Below are positions 25,460-37,185 of a stretch of DNA of 64,000 bases, one piece after another. The notes below the pieces were generated by a model, which was given only the letters and a program-made list of their open reading frames with translations, had not been told where the DNA came from and did not search any database. How positions within the stretch are numbered: the stretch's first letter is position 1; the number at the start of each line of letters is the position of its first letter. The translations under genes were made by a program, and so were the position numbers. This stretch comes from Penicillium oxalicum (taxonomy: Eukaryota; Ascomycota; Eurotiomycetes; Eurotiales; Aspergillaceae), in the NCBI RefSeq assembly GCF_001723175.1, contig NC_064651.1, positions 1,488,001-1,552,000 of the forward strand, read 5' to 3'.

Positions 25460-26993
25460 AGTAAGTTTTTCAGAGTCGTAGTGTGGGATTAAGATGACCT
25501 TTTGACTTCTTCTTCCTCTTCTTCCTTGTGGGTACTTTGAAACGTATCTACGCACCCAAATCTTGTCAGGAAAAAGCCCCTTATATACTCGCCCGCAACC
25601 CGTCCATACATCCTGAATCCACGGTAACTGGAAAGCGACATTTGGAGGCGGTGGCACCAAAGACTCGCGTCATTGATTTCTATACTATCTTGCCCGCGTT
25701 GCCTTAAACCACAGAATCGGAACAAAGGGATGCCTCGACCCAAAAGAGAGCCTGTCAAACTGGGGTTGCCGAATCATAGAAATCATCTATTTCGTCACAT
25801 CACCAGCAAGCGCAGTGCCACCTTTCGAGGCAAACTTGCCCTGTGCGACGTCACCTCTGTGGCGGATTTCCTATGCCACGATTTTGTCTTCCCTTTGTAT
25901 TTAACACTGAACCTCTCGCCGCTTTTTATCACTATGTAGGATCGAGTAATCCTCTGAGAGCTCCGATCCGGTCAATGGGGACTTCGGTTTGATTTGGTCA
26001 CCGAGCATGCACTACTACCGCAAGGTACCTTGATAACACGTGAAGCTCTTAGATCTACGTAATGGCCCCTCTTATCAAAAAGCGTTAGCATCAACACTCA
26101 GTAAGCCTTAGCAAAGCACAATACTTAAGCAGCCTACCAAATCATCTATGTACTACCAGGGAATCCTCCCGATCTCTACAGCTCATAGAGAAGCTGATCT
26201 CAAAGTTATTATTCTGGTTTCATTACGAAAGGTCATTCTATTTGTATATTGGGGTCTGGGATCGTCTGAATCAAACAAGCATGGGATTAGCTAATTGTTG
26301 TGTCTGATATTCTCTATAGGCTTTGGAATGTACGCTATCATCGTGATGGGTGCGTAGTCCGGCAGTCTGCCGGCCATCGTTGATGGAGCTGGGGTGCCCT
26401 TATCTTCTTGAGCAAAAGTCTTCCAGCCTAGGAGGGAAAGTATTCTCATAGAACGCCAGAACAAACAAATGAACGATATCATTAAACTTCGCCTGGGATG
26501 AAAAGCAAAAAGGCCGCGGCTTGAAACGCGGAACACATTTAATATAGAGAAGCCTCACCATCATGGCACAGGAAATATTTTTCGTATAATGCAGTGGCCA
26601 ATCAAGGTAGGTCGAACGCGAATACTCGAAATTAACTACAAAGGACTTGCTTGACTTGACTTACAAGGTTCATGATCATATACAAAACAAGGAACATTCA
26701 AAGGAAAATAGGCAGAGTGATGTTGGCAATTCAACCAGGCAGGCCTCATCGTGGAAAGATAAAGATAAATTCGATGATCAAAAGCAGGACCATAAACTCA
26801 TCTTCATGAGCCAAGAAAGACAACAACAAAATATGGTAACAAGGGCTCACTCAGAAAGCCGAGGGGGATTTGAGTAACATAGCTTGTGCGTGTGGGGGAA
26901 ATAGAGACATCGAACAAGTATAAAAATATGATAAAAAACAATGATAAGCCCTCACAAAGTTGAGAGACTACCGATCAACAAACGCCGCCGCCG
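25460..26993. other. Intergenic region, no gene seen
   Basis: Holds the reductase promoter on the left and the 3' flank of Rif1 on the right. Only chance ORFs up to about 90 codons. Confidence 0.6.
25581..25587 (-). promoter_or_regulatory. TATA box of the aldo/keto reductase gene
   Basis: TATATAA on the minus strand, 122 bp upstream of the chosen ATG. Confidence 0.55.
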
Positions 26994-29900
26994 CTATGCT
27001 AAGTTATCGTGGCGCCGAGAAGCTTCATGAGCTTCGACGCGGATATGGAACAGAAGATCATCAATCTCACGCAAGGCGGTTGGTCCCAAGCTCGCAGTTT
27101 TGATTTCAGAAAGTAGACTTCTCAGAGACTTGGAGATACCCACACCGCTGTTGTCGGATTCGCGGGTGGGTGAGACTGGCTCCGTTTCAACTGTAGCTGT
27201 GGTCAAGTCGAGAACCATGTCCGCTGTCTCTGCGGAAGGTGGATTTGACAAGGCGTCGACTTCCATCGTTTCTTCGCGGATGACTGGAGACTCAGGCATG
27301 TCCATCGATCCTACAGCCATGGCCAGGGCCTCTGTTGACTCCTGGGTAAGCGTGGTGACATTTGACGCTACGGCTGGCACGGGCTGTTGAGCAGACGCGT
27401 CCATCGATGCATCCACGCTCTCGCTGGCTAAGGCGTCCATGGACGCATTTGCGACCAATGCCGGTTCAGCCTCAAGGACACTGTGAGATGAATCTCGCTC
27501 AGTATGAGGTGAGACGGGATTGGTTTTCAGCTCTGCCTGGGAAGACCGCGATCTGCGTGAACGAGAGCTGCGCGAATTTTTGCTTCGCGGAGCGTTCCTC
27601 TTCTGCGAAGGCGCAGACTGATCCTCCAAGCATGCTGCTTTTCGGGATTTCTTGGCAGGTGGTTCAGGAGGCACATCTTCGAGTGCTTCCTGCTTAGCCT
27701 CCAGAATTTCAGCCTCTGGCGCCAGATCGGTGATGCAGAGATCATTTTCCCGCTTCTGAGAACTGCGGGTCATCCGGCGAGTCATGGTAGGTGAGAGGCT
27801 GGATACAGAACGAGTCCCAGATTGCTGGGAGCCTGTTGCCGCTGCCGTGTGGATCAGTTCAGGCTCATCCGTATCCTGGGCCATGGCACCTTTCGCAGTT
27901 GACAGACGTGTCGATCGCCGCCTATCAGCAACACCGGTCTTCTCACCATCGTCTTCGCGCTTCCTTTTCTTTGACGTCAACGCCTTCAAGGTTTGTGTTC
28001 CAAGAGCAGATACGTCCGTGGCCATATCGTTGGCGAGCTCCATATCTTGTTCCAGCTGAGAAGCAATCTGAGATTCCATATCCTCGCTGGAAGAGTCTGC
28101 ATGATATTTTTGCACCAAGGGCGTCTGAGGTTCCTGGGAAAGACGCTGGTTTTCTGGGGGCGCTGGCTTCACGCTTTCCTTTCTCTTTCGCTTCTTTGAT
28201 GAGGACTTGGATCTCTCTTGGTTGGAGGCTGCCTGGTTTCCAGCTCCCATGGTGCTACCAGACGCGATAGTCGGGGCCGTAACAGTGTCGGAGTGACTGT
28301 TAATTGGGCCATCTAATGTTTGTGATGAACGAGTTCGTCGACTGGGAGGTCTCTCATTCATGTGTGAAGATGACTCTGTTTTCTTGCTGCTGGCGGCAAG
28401 ACTCGACTGGAGGAGTTTTCTCCTTTTTGCCCGCCGAGATGAGCTGGAGAGCTTCTTCGGGCTGCGGTTCTGAGATGTGGCTCCAGGCGGCGAGGAGGCC
28501 AGATCTGGCAGGTCTTGTTCCATACTGTCAGGGAGCTTGGTTCCTGGTGGGTTCGATTTCACAACTGGTGTTTGATCGCGCGTTGCGGGCGTAGGTGAAG
28601 ATGCAATGAACCCCGCCTCATTTTCCGCTGGAGCCAAAGTTGGAGTTAATGGAACTCCAGACTGAACATGTAGTCGGCGAAGGTGTATCGGCGTATCAAA
28701 ACCTAACTTACCAGGACTGTTCGCTGGCGAAGAGGATCGAATAGATTCAATCATGCGAAACATCTCCCGTCGACTCTTTTGAAGAGCAGCTGGTACATCC
28801 GAGTTTTCTGGTCCAGAGTATGTTGGCAGCTGAGGCTCGCCCAGCTCCGTGGGCTCGGGCAAAGCATGGTCATTGAATCCAAGCTCGGGGGAAGGGCCGT
28901 CGGGATCGACACTAGCTTCATGACTGTTTTGGCTCGCTGAATCGTCGAAACTAGCAAGGGAATCAAGCAGAGAAGTTGAGGACTATGCCACGCCGAGTAT
29001 CAGTACGTTGTCACAAAAGCTAATGGAGATCCACATACCTCGCTCTCAGGTGACGGTGGTTCCGCCTGGTTTGCCAGCCTCGCGGTGGCCGCCGACAGAG
29101 CCTGTCCCATTGTTGTATGCGAAGTGGGTGACTCCAAATGTGTCTTTGCTGCGCACAAGAAGTCGACGAATTGTTGGGAGGTGGAATTGTGTGAGGAGTT
29201 CAGACCAGCGCAGATCAAAACTTCGAATTTTGGCAGAAGCAAATGCGTGTCATAGACAGTGCTGCGAAGGAAGTTGAAGAGTGAAGTCGAGAGCGCGCGG
29301 TGCTATTCATAAGAGTGAGGGGGTGATCGATTACCAAAAGAGAAAATGAGGTGTACCTACTGCAAACGTGATCAAGTCATCCTCCCCACGTGGAGCAAAC
29401 AACTTCCCTTCTGCGTCTTCAATCCACAGTGCCAGTGGTGCCTGGACAATCTCAGCTGCCTGGACACAACACAGCGGCGGAGCTGAGCTGAAAAAGGACG
29501 CGAGAGATTCAACAAAGGCAGCAAGGCGAGGCAGATGTGATGTTATGATGTTACGGTAGCCTAGCTCCAAACTACGCCCAATAGTCGTCCAAAGACCGTC
29601 AGGAAAATCCGGCGATCTGATTGAATCAGGTGAGGATTCTCCTACTTCATGTTCAGCCTGAGGAACGAAATGGACGGACAGACAATGAGAAAGTAGAAAG
29701 CTTGTAGGCAGATAGGTATCGAACACGGCCATTGTAGACAAATGGCGTGCAATTGGTTCCACAACAAGCTCAACAACGGCAATGTCGTCTTTCTCAGTCC
29801 TCACAACGCGAGAGTAATCATTCAGAAGGCATGACCAGTCCGAAATTGCATCCGGGAACAAGTCCACGCCGGTGAGAAGTATGTCGGTGATAATTTCGTG

Positions 29901-32330
29901 ATCTCGGGATGCGACACCGATGCGCTCGCGCACAGGTTCTATTGGAAAAGTGTTCAAGGCGCATGCTGCTGCCTTAGCTGTTTCAGTCCAGACAGTTGCC
30001 AATAAAGGTGACTCCCTAGCCGCATTCACCGAGTCCCCGGCGCTCACTTCGGCGCACTGTTTGAGAAACTCAAGTCGAGAGCCTCGCGAGATCCTTGCGT
30101 CGCAAGATGCTCTGATCAACCCGTGCACGAGACGAGAATATGATGGAGCCGGCGAAGGTATTGTGAGATCTCTGCTGATAAGCCGCAAAAGATGAATGGC
30201 AGGACTGTGTAAATTCGTTGACGAGGGAGGCGAACGATGGGTTGGGGTCGCAGAGGACTGGAAGACGCCGTCTTCAGTCAGCAGCATGAGCTTTTCAGTG
30301 AAAGGTACCCCACCAAGAGATACGATCATAGTCTTCGATAAAAACCGAAATCTCTCGCAAAAGGTGTCCTGAGCATCTTCACCCATAGCATTCAGCCCTG
30401 ACGGCCCTGCAGCCCACAGACGATGCAGAAAACCGAGGACGCTACCTACAGCCTGCATAGACTCTCCAGAAGGGGTAATTTCCTTGCTAGAGGCAAGCGA
30501 TAGCGCATTTGCGAGGCTTTTCCAAGCAATAGCAATGTTCGATTCATGGATTGCTTCAGTATTCCAGACAGATGTTTTGAAGAGAGACTCAAAAACTTCC
30601 AGAACTACTGATACCCTCGCTCGGACCCATCGAGGCTCAAGGGATGGAAGCTCCTCGACCTCCATTCTCGCGTTGTCTGTTATTCGAGTCTCGGCCCAGA
30701 CTTTTGCTTGCGGACTCCAGAGCAGGTTTGATACAACGAGTGCTGTTGTATTGCTCAGGCCTGGATGTGAAGAAAGAATGGTTGCGGACGGTATAGCAAC
30801 GTATTCCTCCCATATCACGTCGACATGATGATAAGGCAATGAAGGGCGGAATGCGTAATAGAGCAGGTGGTAGTAGCTGCTCAACGCCAGTTGCGCGGGC
30901 TTTGCCCCTGGTTTATCAGACTTCTTCCGCTCAAATTGCGAAAATACCGGCTTGCCCAGCATCTTCAACAACGACCGGCTCGTATTCTCATTAGGGCTCA
31001 CGGCATAGATAAACCGATTCCAAGCCACGATAGCTTGAGACTTGATGGCCGGCTCGCTGCAATTGAAACATCGCTGAAGAACGAGAACCCACTCCTTGAA
31101 ATGCTCCCACTGATCGAGAGTCCACTTTTTGCTTCTCAAAAGCAGAACTATGATACTCCAGATTTGCGGAACGTGCATACCGGTATCGAGAGTCGCGACC
31201 ATGCGAGACATCCTCTCCTTGATCTCGGTCACCAATTTGCGGTTACCCTCCAGGGGCCGATCAAAAAGTTGCCGGACAGTGCTCGAAAGCGAAGGTGTTG
31301 GGCCAGCGGTCACGGATATCTGGAAGCCAAGAGCGATGGCTTTGATTCGAGTCTCTTTGTGGGAATGGAGAAGACCAAAGACGAGATGCTCCATCCACGA
31401 TGAGGACTGGGAAATAAATGTGGACTTGAATTGGGAGAGGAGCCGCTGGTAGATGCTCAGGCGATGAAATGAGATGGCTTTTCCGGTAACATGTTTGCTC
31501 AAGTCTTGAAGCGCAGTGAGAAGGCGAATGATCCGTGAAGTTGTCATAATTTTGGCACTGAAATTTTGCGTAGAGAGAATGGACAAGTAGTGGGTCAAAA
31601 CGGACTTGGCACCTTTATTCTCCTGGAGGGAGGTGATGGCGTGCTCCACCAGAAAGGCCTTGAAGTCCTCTGGCAATTGTGAGGAGATGTCCTGTTGCCA
31701 AATAAAAGCAGCTGAGAGCTTCAATGCCTGGTTCGCGAGTGTTGTATCCATAGGAGTGCCGTGAACCAAATCGCGGGTCACATCGCGCTGGATGAAGTCC
31801 GTGATCAAGCCCAACTTTTCCCCAATTTCTTTACCCCCAGGCAAGCTATCGTATGTCCGCAGTGCGTTGAATAGATTCATGTATGCGTCGAGGCGAGAGG
31901 AGATACTCTCCCCTGCCAATTGCTGAACCACTGACTCCAGCAGCATGTCGATTGACTGGGTTGTGAACCGATTGACGTTGGGAGACCACACGGGAATTGG
32001 AGAACTTGTTTCTTTGAGGATTGATTTGAAGGCTTTTCCTTCAATCCTCTTGCTGCTTTCCGTATGCGCTTTTGCTGGTAAATTCGTCGCGGGATGTTTG
32101 CCGCTCGAGTCTGACTTGGGCGAGCCGATGACAGTATGCAGCCATGGCGAGAAATTGACTCGTTTGGAACCGTGACTCGACGGGGGCAGTTTGGTAGCGT
32201 TTGCTGGCCGCACGGAGGCCTCCGGGGTCTGTAAAAGATTGGCGGACTGCTGCTCGTTCTCATCGGTTCGGGAACCCGGCCTAGGAGGAGTCGGTGGGCG
32301 AGCAGGAAGAGGGCCGGGGATCTCGACCAT
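26994..32330 (-). CDS. rif1: Rif1-like telomere and replication-timing regulator
   Basis: Very large nuclear protein, about 1,740 residues, three exons (32330-29361, 29302-29039, 28982-26994; introns 58 and 56 nt). Residues about 110-520 read as the helical-repeat Rif1 N-terminal domain (DMLLESVVQQLAGESISSRL, YMNLFNALRTYDSLPG, the LITFAHRALSTSLFNF junction near residue 990). The N-terminus carries two classical protein phosphatase 1 docking motifs: RVNF (57-60, inside SKRVNFSPW) and SILK (103-106, inside FKSILKE). The C-terminal third is disordered and rich in Ser, Lys/Arg and acidic runs. In yeasts Rif1 recruits PP1 to oppose DDK at origins and limits telomere lengthening. The same role is inferred here. 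Divergent from Ric8. Confidence 0.85.
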
Positions 32331-33277
32331 GGTTTAGAAAGAGATGAGATCAGGAGGCAGCCGAAATGGAACAGTTAAAGACCATTGCTGGATTTCATGC
32401 AGGCGCGATCAAAAACACTCAAAGTCGTGTCGCTGGACTTGGATCGTACTGGAGCTTTCCGGGCAAGCGTCGAGAACATCCAGACTCATCTCCGTGAAAA
32501 GTAACTAGCGCGCCTGTCGCGAATCGCGTAAAGTGGCCGCGTGAAGCCTCATCAGTCAGGCAAAAAGGCACCGAGGCAATCAGGCACTCGGAGCGGGCGT
32601 GACAGGTCCCACGCTGGCTCGCATTGCCGTCGTTGGCATACGACGATTCATGGAATTGCTCCCACTCGCGAGCCTGAGTCTGGCTTACTCTGCTTTTACG
32701 GTGATAACGAAGACTCCCTGTACTTAGACTAGGAAGGAATCACCCTTTGATCGCAGTCATCGCGGGGTTAGGCAAGACAATGTCTGCCGGTTGTTCGTGG
32801 GCTGTCTGTCACGCTCTCCATATGAAATAAGGCAACTTATTGCTGTCCACGTGTATGAACAGGTGTAATATTGGAAGGGCTTTGTACAGACTGTATGAGA
32901 TCAGGTGCAATGGCCTACAGATTGAAGCTCAAGGGTGATTTGCACCTACAATAAATCGTCAAGTAATGGCCGACCGGACGTGAACTCTGGCGAAGATGGC
33001 CAACAAGGGATCGATCCCGAAGCTTGGGTGGGGTGAGCCAGCTACTCCTCCAGGAGGGACTCTGCTGGAAGTCTGTTCCCCGCGTCGCGCATCGACCATC
33101 CCTTTTATTTGGAATTTGCAAGCAAGCGCCGCTTCCTGCAAGCAACATTTTGGCTGACAGTGACGGAGATCTTGTGGCATATTACAGGACAGCGCCTGAG
33201 CATTTTCTTCATCGCCCGCTCTGCGACAAGGACAGTTCCAACAGGAAGTAAAGTTTTCAGTTCGGACGGGGCCCAGC
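32331..33277. promoter_or_regulatory. Upstream region shared by divergent Rif1 and Ric8 genes
   Basis: 947 bp containing both promoters. No TATA box or known element stands out and no additional gene was seen. Confidence 0.5.
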
Positions 33278-35082
33278 ATGAGCCTCACCCGACTGCAGGG
33301 AGCAGGTATGTAGCCTGTGGCCATTCTCGTCGTTGGCACATGCTCAAAGATTCTTCAGATTTCAAAGTTATCCAACTGACTATTCACACAGCCAAGCTGC
33401 AGCAAGTGACTCGGCTGCTTGCCTCTCTCAAGGATGACCTCAACGAGAGCCACCTTACCCCAGCGCGTGAGTCTCGCGACTTGAGCCGTAATCGAAAGTA
33501 TTGGTTTAGAGTTTTCTAAATTCAAGGTCAGAGAAAAGCGAAATTCTCTTACAATTACGCCAGCATGGCACGAGTCCTGTTGACGCTGGGCCGATTTACA
33601 GCAGTGAAGTATGATGCGCATTCACTTTGCTCTTTATCTATCGCATCACACTCCGATTCTGACAACTCGCCAGGGAATTAAATTGTTAGCGCAATACGGT
33701 CTCAACGGAGAAACGGCCGACGTTCGCCGTGCCGCGTTGCGCTGCGTTGCCAATGCCCTCCTCCTTGATACAAACATGCGTCAGGCTTTTGTGGATACCG
33801 GATATGGGGGCAAACTAGCAGAGAGACTGAAGGTACTAGAATATTACACTTGTTCCGGAATTTCCAAGCTCTGACCGAAGTATCCTGACGTTTTATAGAC
33901 TGAAAACTCGGAGGACGAGATGATTACAAGTCGAATCTTGTTTCTTTCAACTTATGACAGCAACTTGGACTTCGACGCCCTTATCAAGAATCATTCACTC
34001 GGAGACAATGTCAACTATGTACGAGAGAAGCCCTTCGATCCGCTAACGGTGGTCCATGCTGATCTCTATCAAGCAACTGGCCCGACATGCAAAGCAATTC
34101 CCCAAATCCGGGCGAAAGCCACTCACGCAGATGGATGAGCTGGCTCTAATTGATACCTTGAAGCTTGTCTTCAACGTTTCAAAACTGTTCCCCGACCTCG
34201 CCAGCACGTTTACCCCTTCGATCCAGCCCATCTTAAAAATCATCAGCAGGATGGACATTCCGGCAAAACCCCTTGATGGTTTAATGAGCTATTTGATAAA
34301 CTCCTTATCTGTCCTCGATCTGGAGGGCAAGAAAGAGAGTCACTTTGAGAGCAATCCGTTGTTCCCCAAATTCAATCAGAACTGTAATGTTGATAAGTTG
34401 ATCAACATTCTCGATCGGGCAGTGTCACTTTACCGCCCCGAGGAGCTGGAGGAGAAAGCAGTCCCACTCCTGCACTCGCTCATTGTCGTCCATGAAGTCG
34501 CCCCGGACGGCCCCCGAAAGTATATGCAATGGCTTCTCCTGCCAGAAGATAATGATCGCAGCTTGCCAATTGGACGCTCCGACACGCTCGCCTCGAAGTT
34601 GTTACAGCTTTCGACAAGCCCTTACCCAAATCTTAAAACAGGAATTTCCGAACTCATGTTCGTTCTTTCAGGCAGGGACGCCGAGAACCTCACCCGAAAA
34701 ATCGGGTACGGATTTGCTGCTGGGTTCCTCGCTTCTCGTGGAATGGAAATTCCTCAGACTGCTGGCGAAGCGTTCGCAACAAATGGCGCCGGCGGCCTCG
34801 ATCTTGAGGTGAATCCCGTCACTGGCCAACGGTTGGCAGCCGAGCCAAAGGATTCGGGCCCACCCATGACCGAGGAGGAGAAGGAGAGGGAGGCTGAAAG
34901 ACTATTTGTCTTGTTTGAAAGGTAAAAAGCCCGCAACATGATATGAAGATTGCTCCCCCAGGCTAACCATTTTATCACGTAGGGCGAAAGCGAACGGTCT
35001 CATCAGCGTGGAAAATCCCGTGGCGCAGGCAGTCCGCGAGGGGAGATTCGAGGAACTCCCAGATGATGCCGATAGCGACTAG
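33278..35082 (+). CDS. ric8: Ric8/synembryn, G-alpha chaperone and exchange factor
   Basis: Cytosolic armadillo-like protein of 468 residues that folds and activates heterotrimeric G-alpha subunits. Seven exons: 33278-33305, 33392-33466, 33532-33608, 33674-33832, 33899-34018, 34074-34921, 34983-35082. Splicing restores the synembryn pattern: KLQQVTRLLASLKDDLNESH, LRQHGTSPVDAGPIYSSEGI, the DVRRAALRCVANALLLD block, RILFLSTYDSNLDFD, NYQLARHAKQFPKS, KLFPDLASTFTPSIQPIL and the C-terminal KIGYGFAAGFLASRG followed by TGQRLAAE. The acidic end finishes in DDADSD. All introns are GT-AG; phases were checked and sum to an intact frame. Ric8 acts upstream of cAMP/PKA and growth signalling in Neurospora and Aspergillus. 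Confidence 0.92.
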
Positions 35083-35650
35083 ACGCATCAATGATCACAT
35101 GTGCTTTGCTAAACGTCTTGAAATCTGTGTTGTAAATAAATATCTAGACACCTCATATTGTTCCATCCCTAGACCCTGCGATCAGACTCGCAGAAGCACA
35201 TGGCATTAAGCTAAACGACAGATTGCAGCATGAGAGCAGCATGACCATGTACAGTGTGGTATATGCTACCAGGCACACGGGCATACCCCATATACAAGCA
35301 TAATGACTATGACTTTTCTCAGTCAAGCTTTTGGGAAGGCGATCCCCAGACCAGGCTAAAACCTTCTCTCACTTCGCTCGCTCTCAGTAAGCATTTGCCT
35401 TTTTCCAAGAATCCATTCGAAGCGCCGGGAAGCACACAGGTGCCCCTCGGCGGTTCCCGAGCGGGCGGCGACATGACGTACCTTGGATCGGGCCACTTTT
35501 GTGTGGCAGTATTCCTCTCCGCCCGCCGAAAAATTATTGGCGGGGCAAAGTTGTCACGCTTAAAATCACGCGATCCCTCTCGCAGCGCCTCTTCTGTAAT
35601 ATCGCTACTTCAGAAGCATTGAAATTGACAAAGATATCAATAACGCCAAA
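35083..35650 (+). promoter_or_regulatory. Intergenic region upstream of the PBDC1-like gene
   Basis: About 110 bp before the ATG, CCCGCC (35522-35527) and GGCGGG (35539-35544) form an inverted repeat around an AT-rich loop. The repeat overlaps an ATTGG (CCAAT on the other strand) at 35536-35540. This is a plausible promoter element of the downstream gene. Nothing else recognised. Confidence 0.45.
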
Positions 35651-36392
35651 ATGTCGAAGCCTTTTGATCCCGAGCAGGCCGAGAACCTGGAGGATGTAAG
35701 TCACCAAGATCTTGCCCGCCGCATCGGTGGTTGGAACTAACAATTCGTACAGATGGAGAAGCAGTTCGCTGTCAAGGGTCAGTCGCACGCCGCTTGGCTT
35801 CATCGCGTTCAAATTTCTGTCGATATTTGATATGAGACTGAACCTCTTATCCCAACATCCGCTGACGGTCTTGTCTTCCCACAGCTGTCGAACACCTCAT
35901 GACATACTCGGCGATCCTCGAGAAGGTGAAGGGCTCGCAGCTGCGTCTCACTAAGATGGATGACGAAATCTACGAGTCTTTCGTGACTGAGTTCCCCGAA
36001 TTCGATCCCGCTGCCACCATCAATGAGGACGAAATGAAGAGCAAGGCCGGAAAAGAGAAGTGGCGCAATTGGATCAACAAGTTCGATAAGAAGATTGAGG
36101 ATTTCAATTTCGGCACAATCATCCGTACCCGAGCCGACGTTGAATACGATCAGGACACTACTGTCTTTGGTGGGTTTCATGAGCAGATCTCATCGACCAG
36201 CGCCCAATCACTTTTCACATGAGCTAATTGCATATCCAGGTGTCCGCATGCAATTCTATGCCATCGAAATTGCTCGGTAAGACTTTCTGTTTCCCATGAT
36301 TCGATCGAGGCGACCTTTCACTGACCCACACTAGCAACCGCGCTGGACTGAACGATTGGATCTATGAGCGTTCTCAGAAGGCGAGCTCTTGA
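35651..36392 (+). CDS. PBDC1/Chp1-like protein (eEF1A chaperone family)
   Basis: Small acidic cytosolic protein of 149 residues, five exons (35651-35695, 35753-35777, 35885-36169, 36240-36276, 36335-36392); exon 2 is only 25 nt. The sequence NLEDMEKQFAVKAVEHLMTY, then DEIYESFVTEFPEFD, EKWRNWINKFDKKIEDFNFG and the end GVRMQFYAIEIARNRAGLND is characteristic of the family once called polysaccharide biosynthesis domain-containing protein (yeast YPL225W). The yeast protein acts at the ribosome as a dedicated chaperone for nascent elongation factor eEF1A; that role is transferred by family. Length equals the usual family length. All splice sites are GT-AG. Confidence 0.88.
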
Positions 36393-36740
36393 GTTCACCC
36401 TGCCTCTCTTTTTTTTTCTCCGATTCTCTGCAAAGAGGCTGCACCACCTGTAGCACGTGAAAGGCTTTCTGCCTTAGCCCTGGAGGCTGACTACGTCAAA
36501 AGCTCAGAAGGAAGTGCTCCACTGACTCGATTCGTGACGCCCTTGGGACATGCTGTTAAAGAATGACCATGACGAACGCGCTGGAATGTTTATACTTTAG
36601 TTGGACGGCTGTGGCTACTCGGTCAGATGCCTTTTTTTCTGAAAATTCACAATATACCCAGAATGAACATGGCTTTGTTTAATCAGCATGGTTGTGCATT
36701 CTCATCTCCCGGCGTGTTCATTACGCGCAGCGGGACTGAT

Positions 36741-36747
36741 TGAAACA
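36741..36747 (+). promoter_or_regulatory. Predicted Ste12 pheromone-response element
   Basis: TGAAACA, the yeast Ste12 consensus, 439 bp upstream of the ABC transporter ATG. A one-mismatch copy TGAAACC lies near 36873. A 7-mer is expected by chance every few kilobases, so the support comes mainly from the pheromone-exporter-like gene downstream. Confidence 0.35.
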
Positions 36748-36800
36748 ATCGAAAAAATAGTTACTAGACTCAGAGTGCCATTACGAGGTGCTATGCACTC

Positions 36801-36830
36801 AAGGCTGTCAATTTCAAGGCTGTCAATTTC
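36801..36830 (+). repeat. 15-bp tandem duplication
   Basis: AAGGCTGTCAATTTC occurs twice back to back with no mismatch, in the promoter of the ABC transporter. Confidence 0.85.
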
Positions 36831-37185
36831 TACATGCGATATTGAAAGGTATGGGGAAATACAAGACAGACGGATGAAACCTTTTTCTTTTTCTTTTTCT
36901 TTCATCGTCTGTCATGTTGGCTGCACGTGGCGCGAAGAACAATATGCCGCCACGGCATTGTTCCATGGGGGTCTCCCGAAGATTCGGCCTCGACTGCCCT
37001 GTGCTTCCGCATTGGGAAGTTTGACCTTGAGACAAAGAAAACACAACAGACACCTCAAAACGCGACTGAGAAATCGAAATCTGATACCGGGCTTATCTTC
37101 TCATACTACACACCTCTCAAAGCCTTGGAGCCGATTTTCTTCGCCTGTCACATGAGAAACCGACAATATATGAATCATTCTAGCC

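Larger units (their letters stand above)
36393..37185 (+). promoter_or_regulatory. Upstream region of the ABC transporter
   Basis: 793 bp with a Ste12-like site (own entry), a 15-bp perfect tandem duplication (36801-36830) and a (CTTTTT)n pyrimidine tract around 36879-36903. No gene seen. Confidence 0.5.

Noticed and set aside
25460..25660. 67-residue N-terminal extension of the aldo/keto reductase
   Set aside because: A TATA box lies inside it and the extension has no resemblance to the family.
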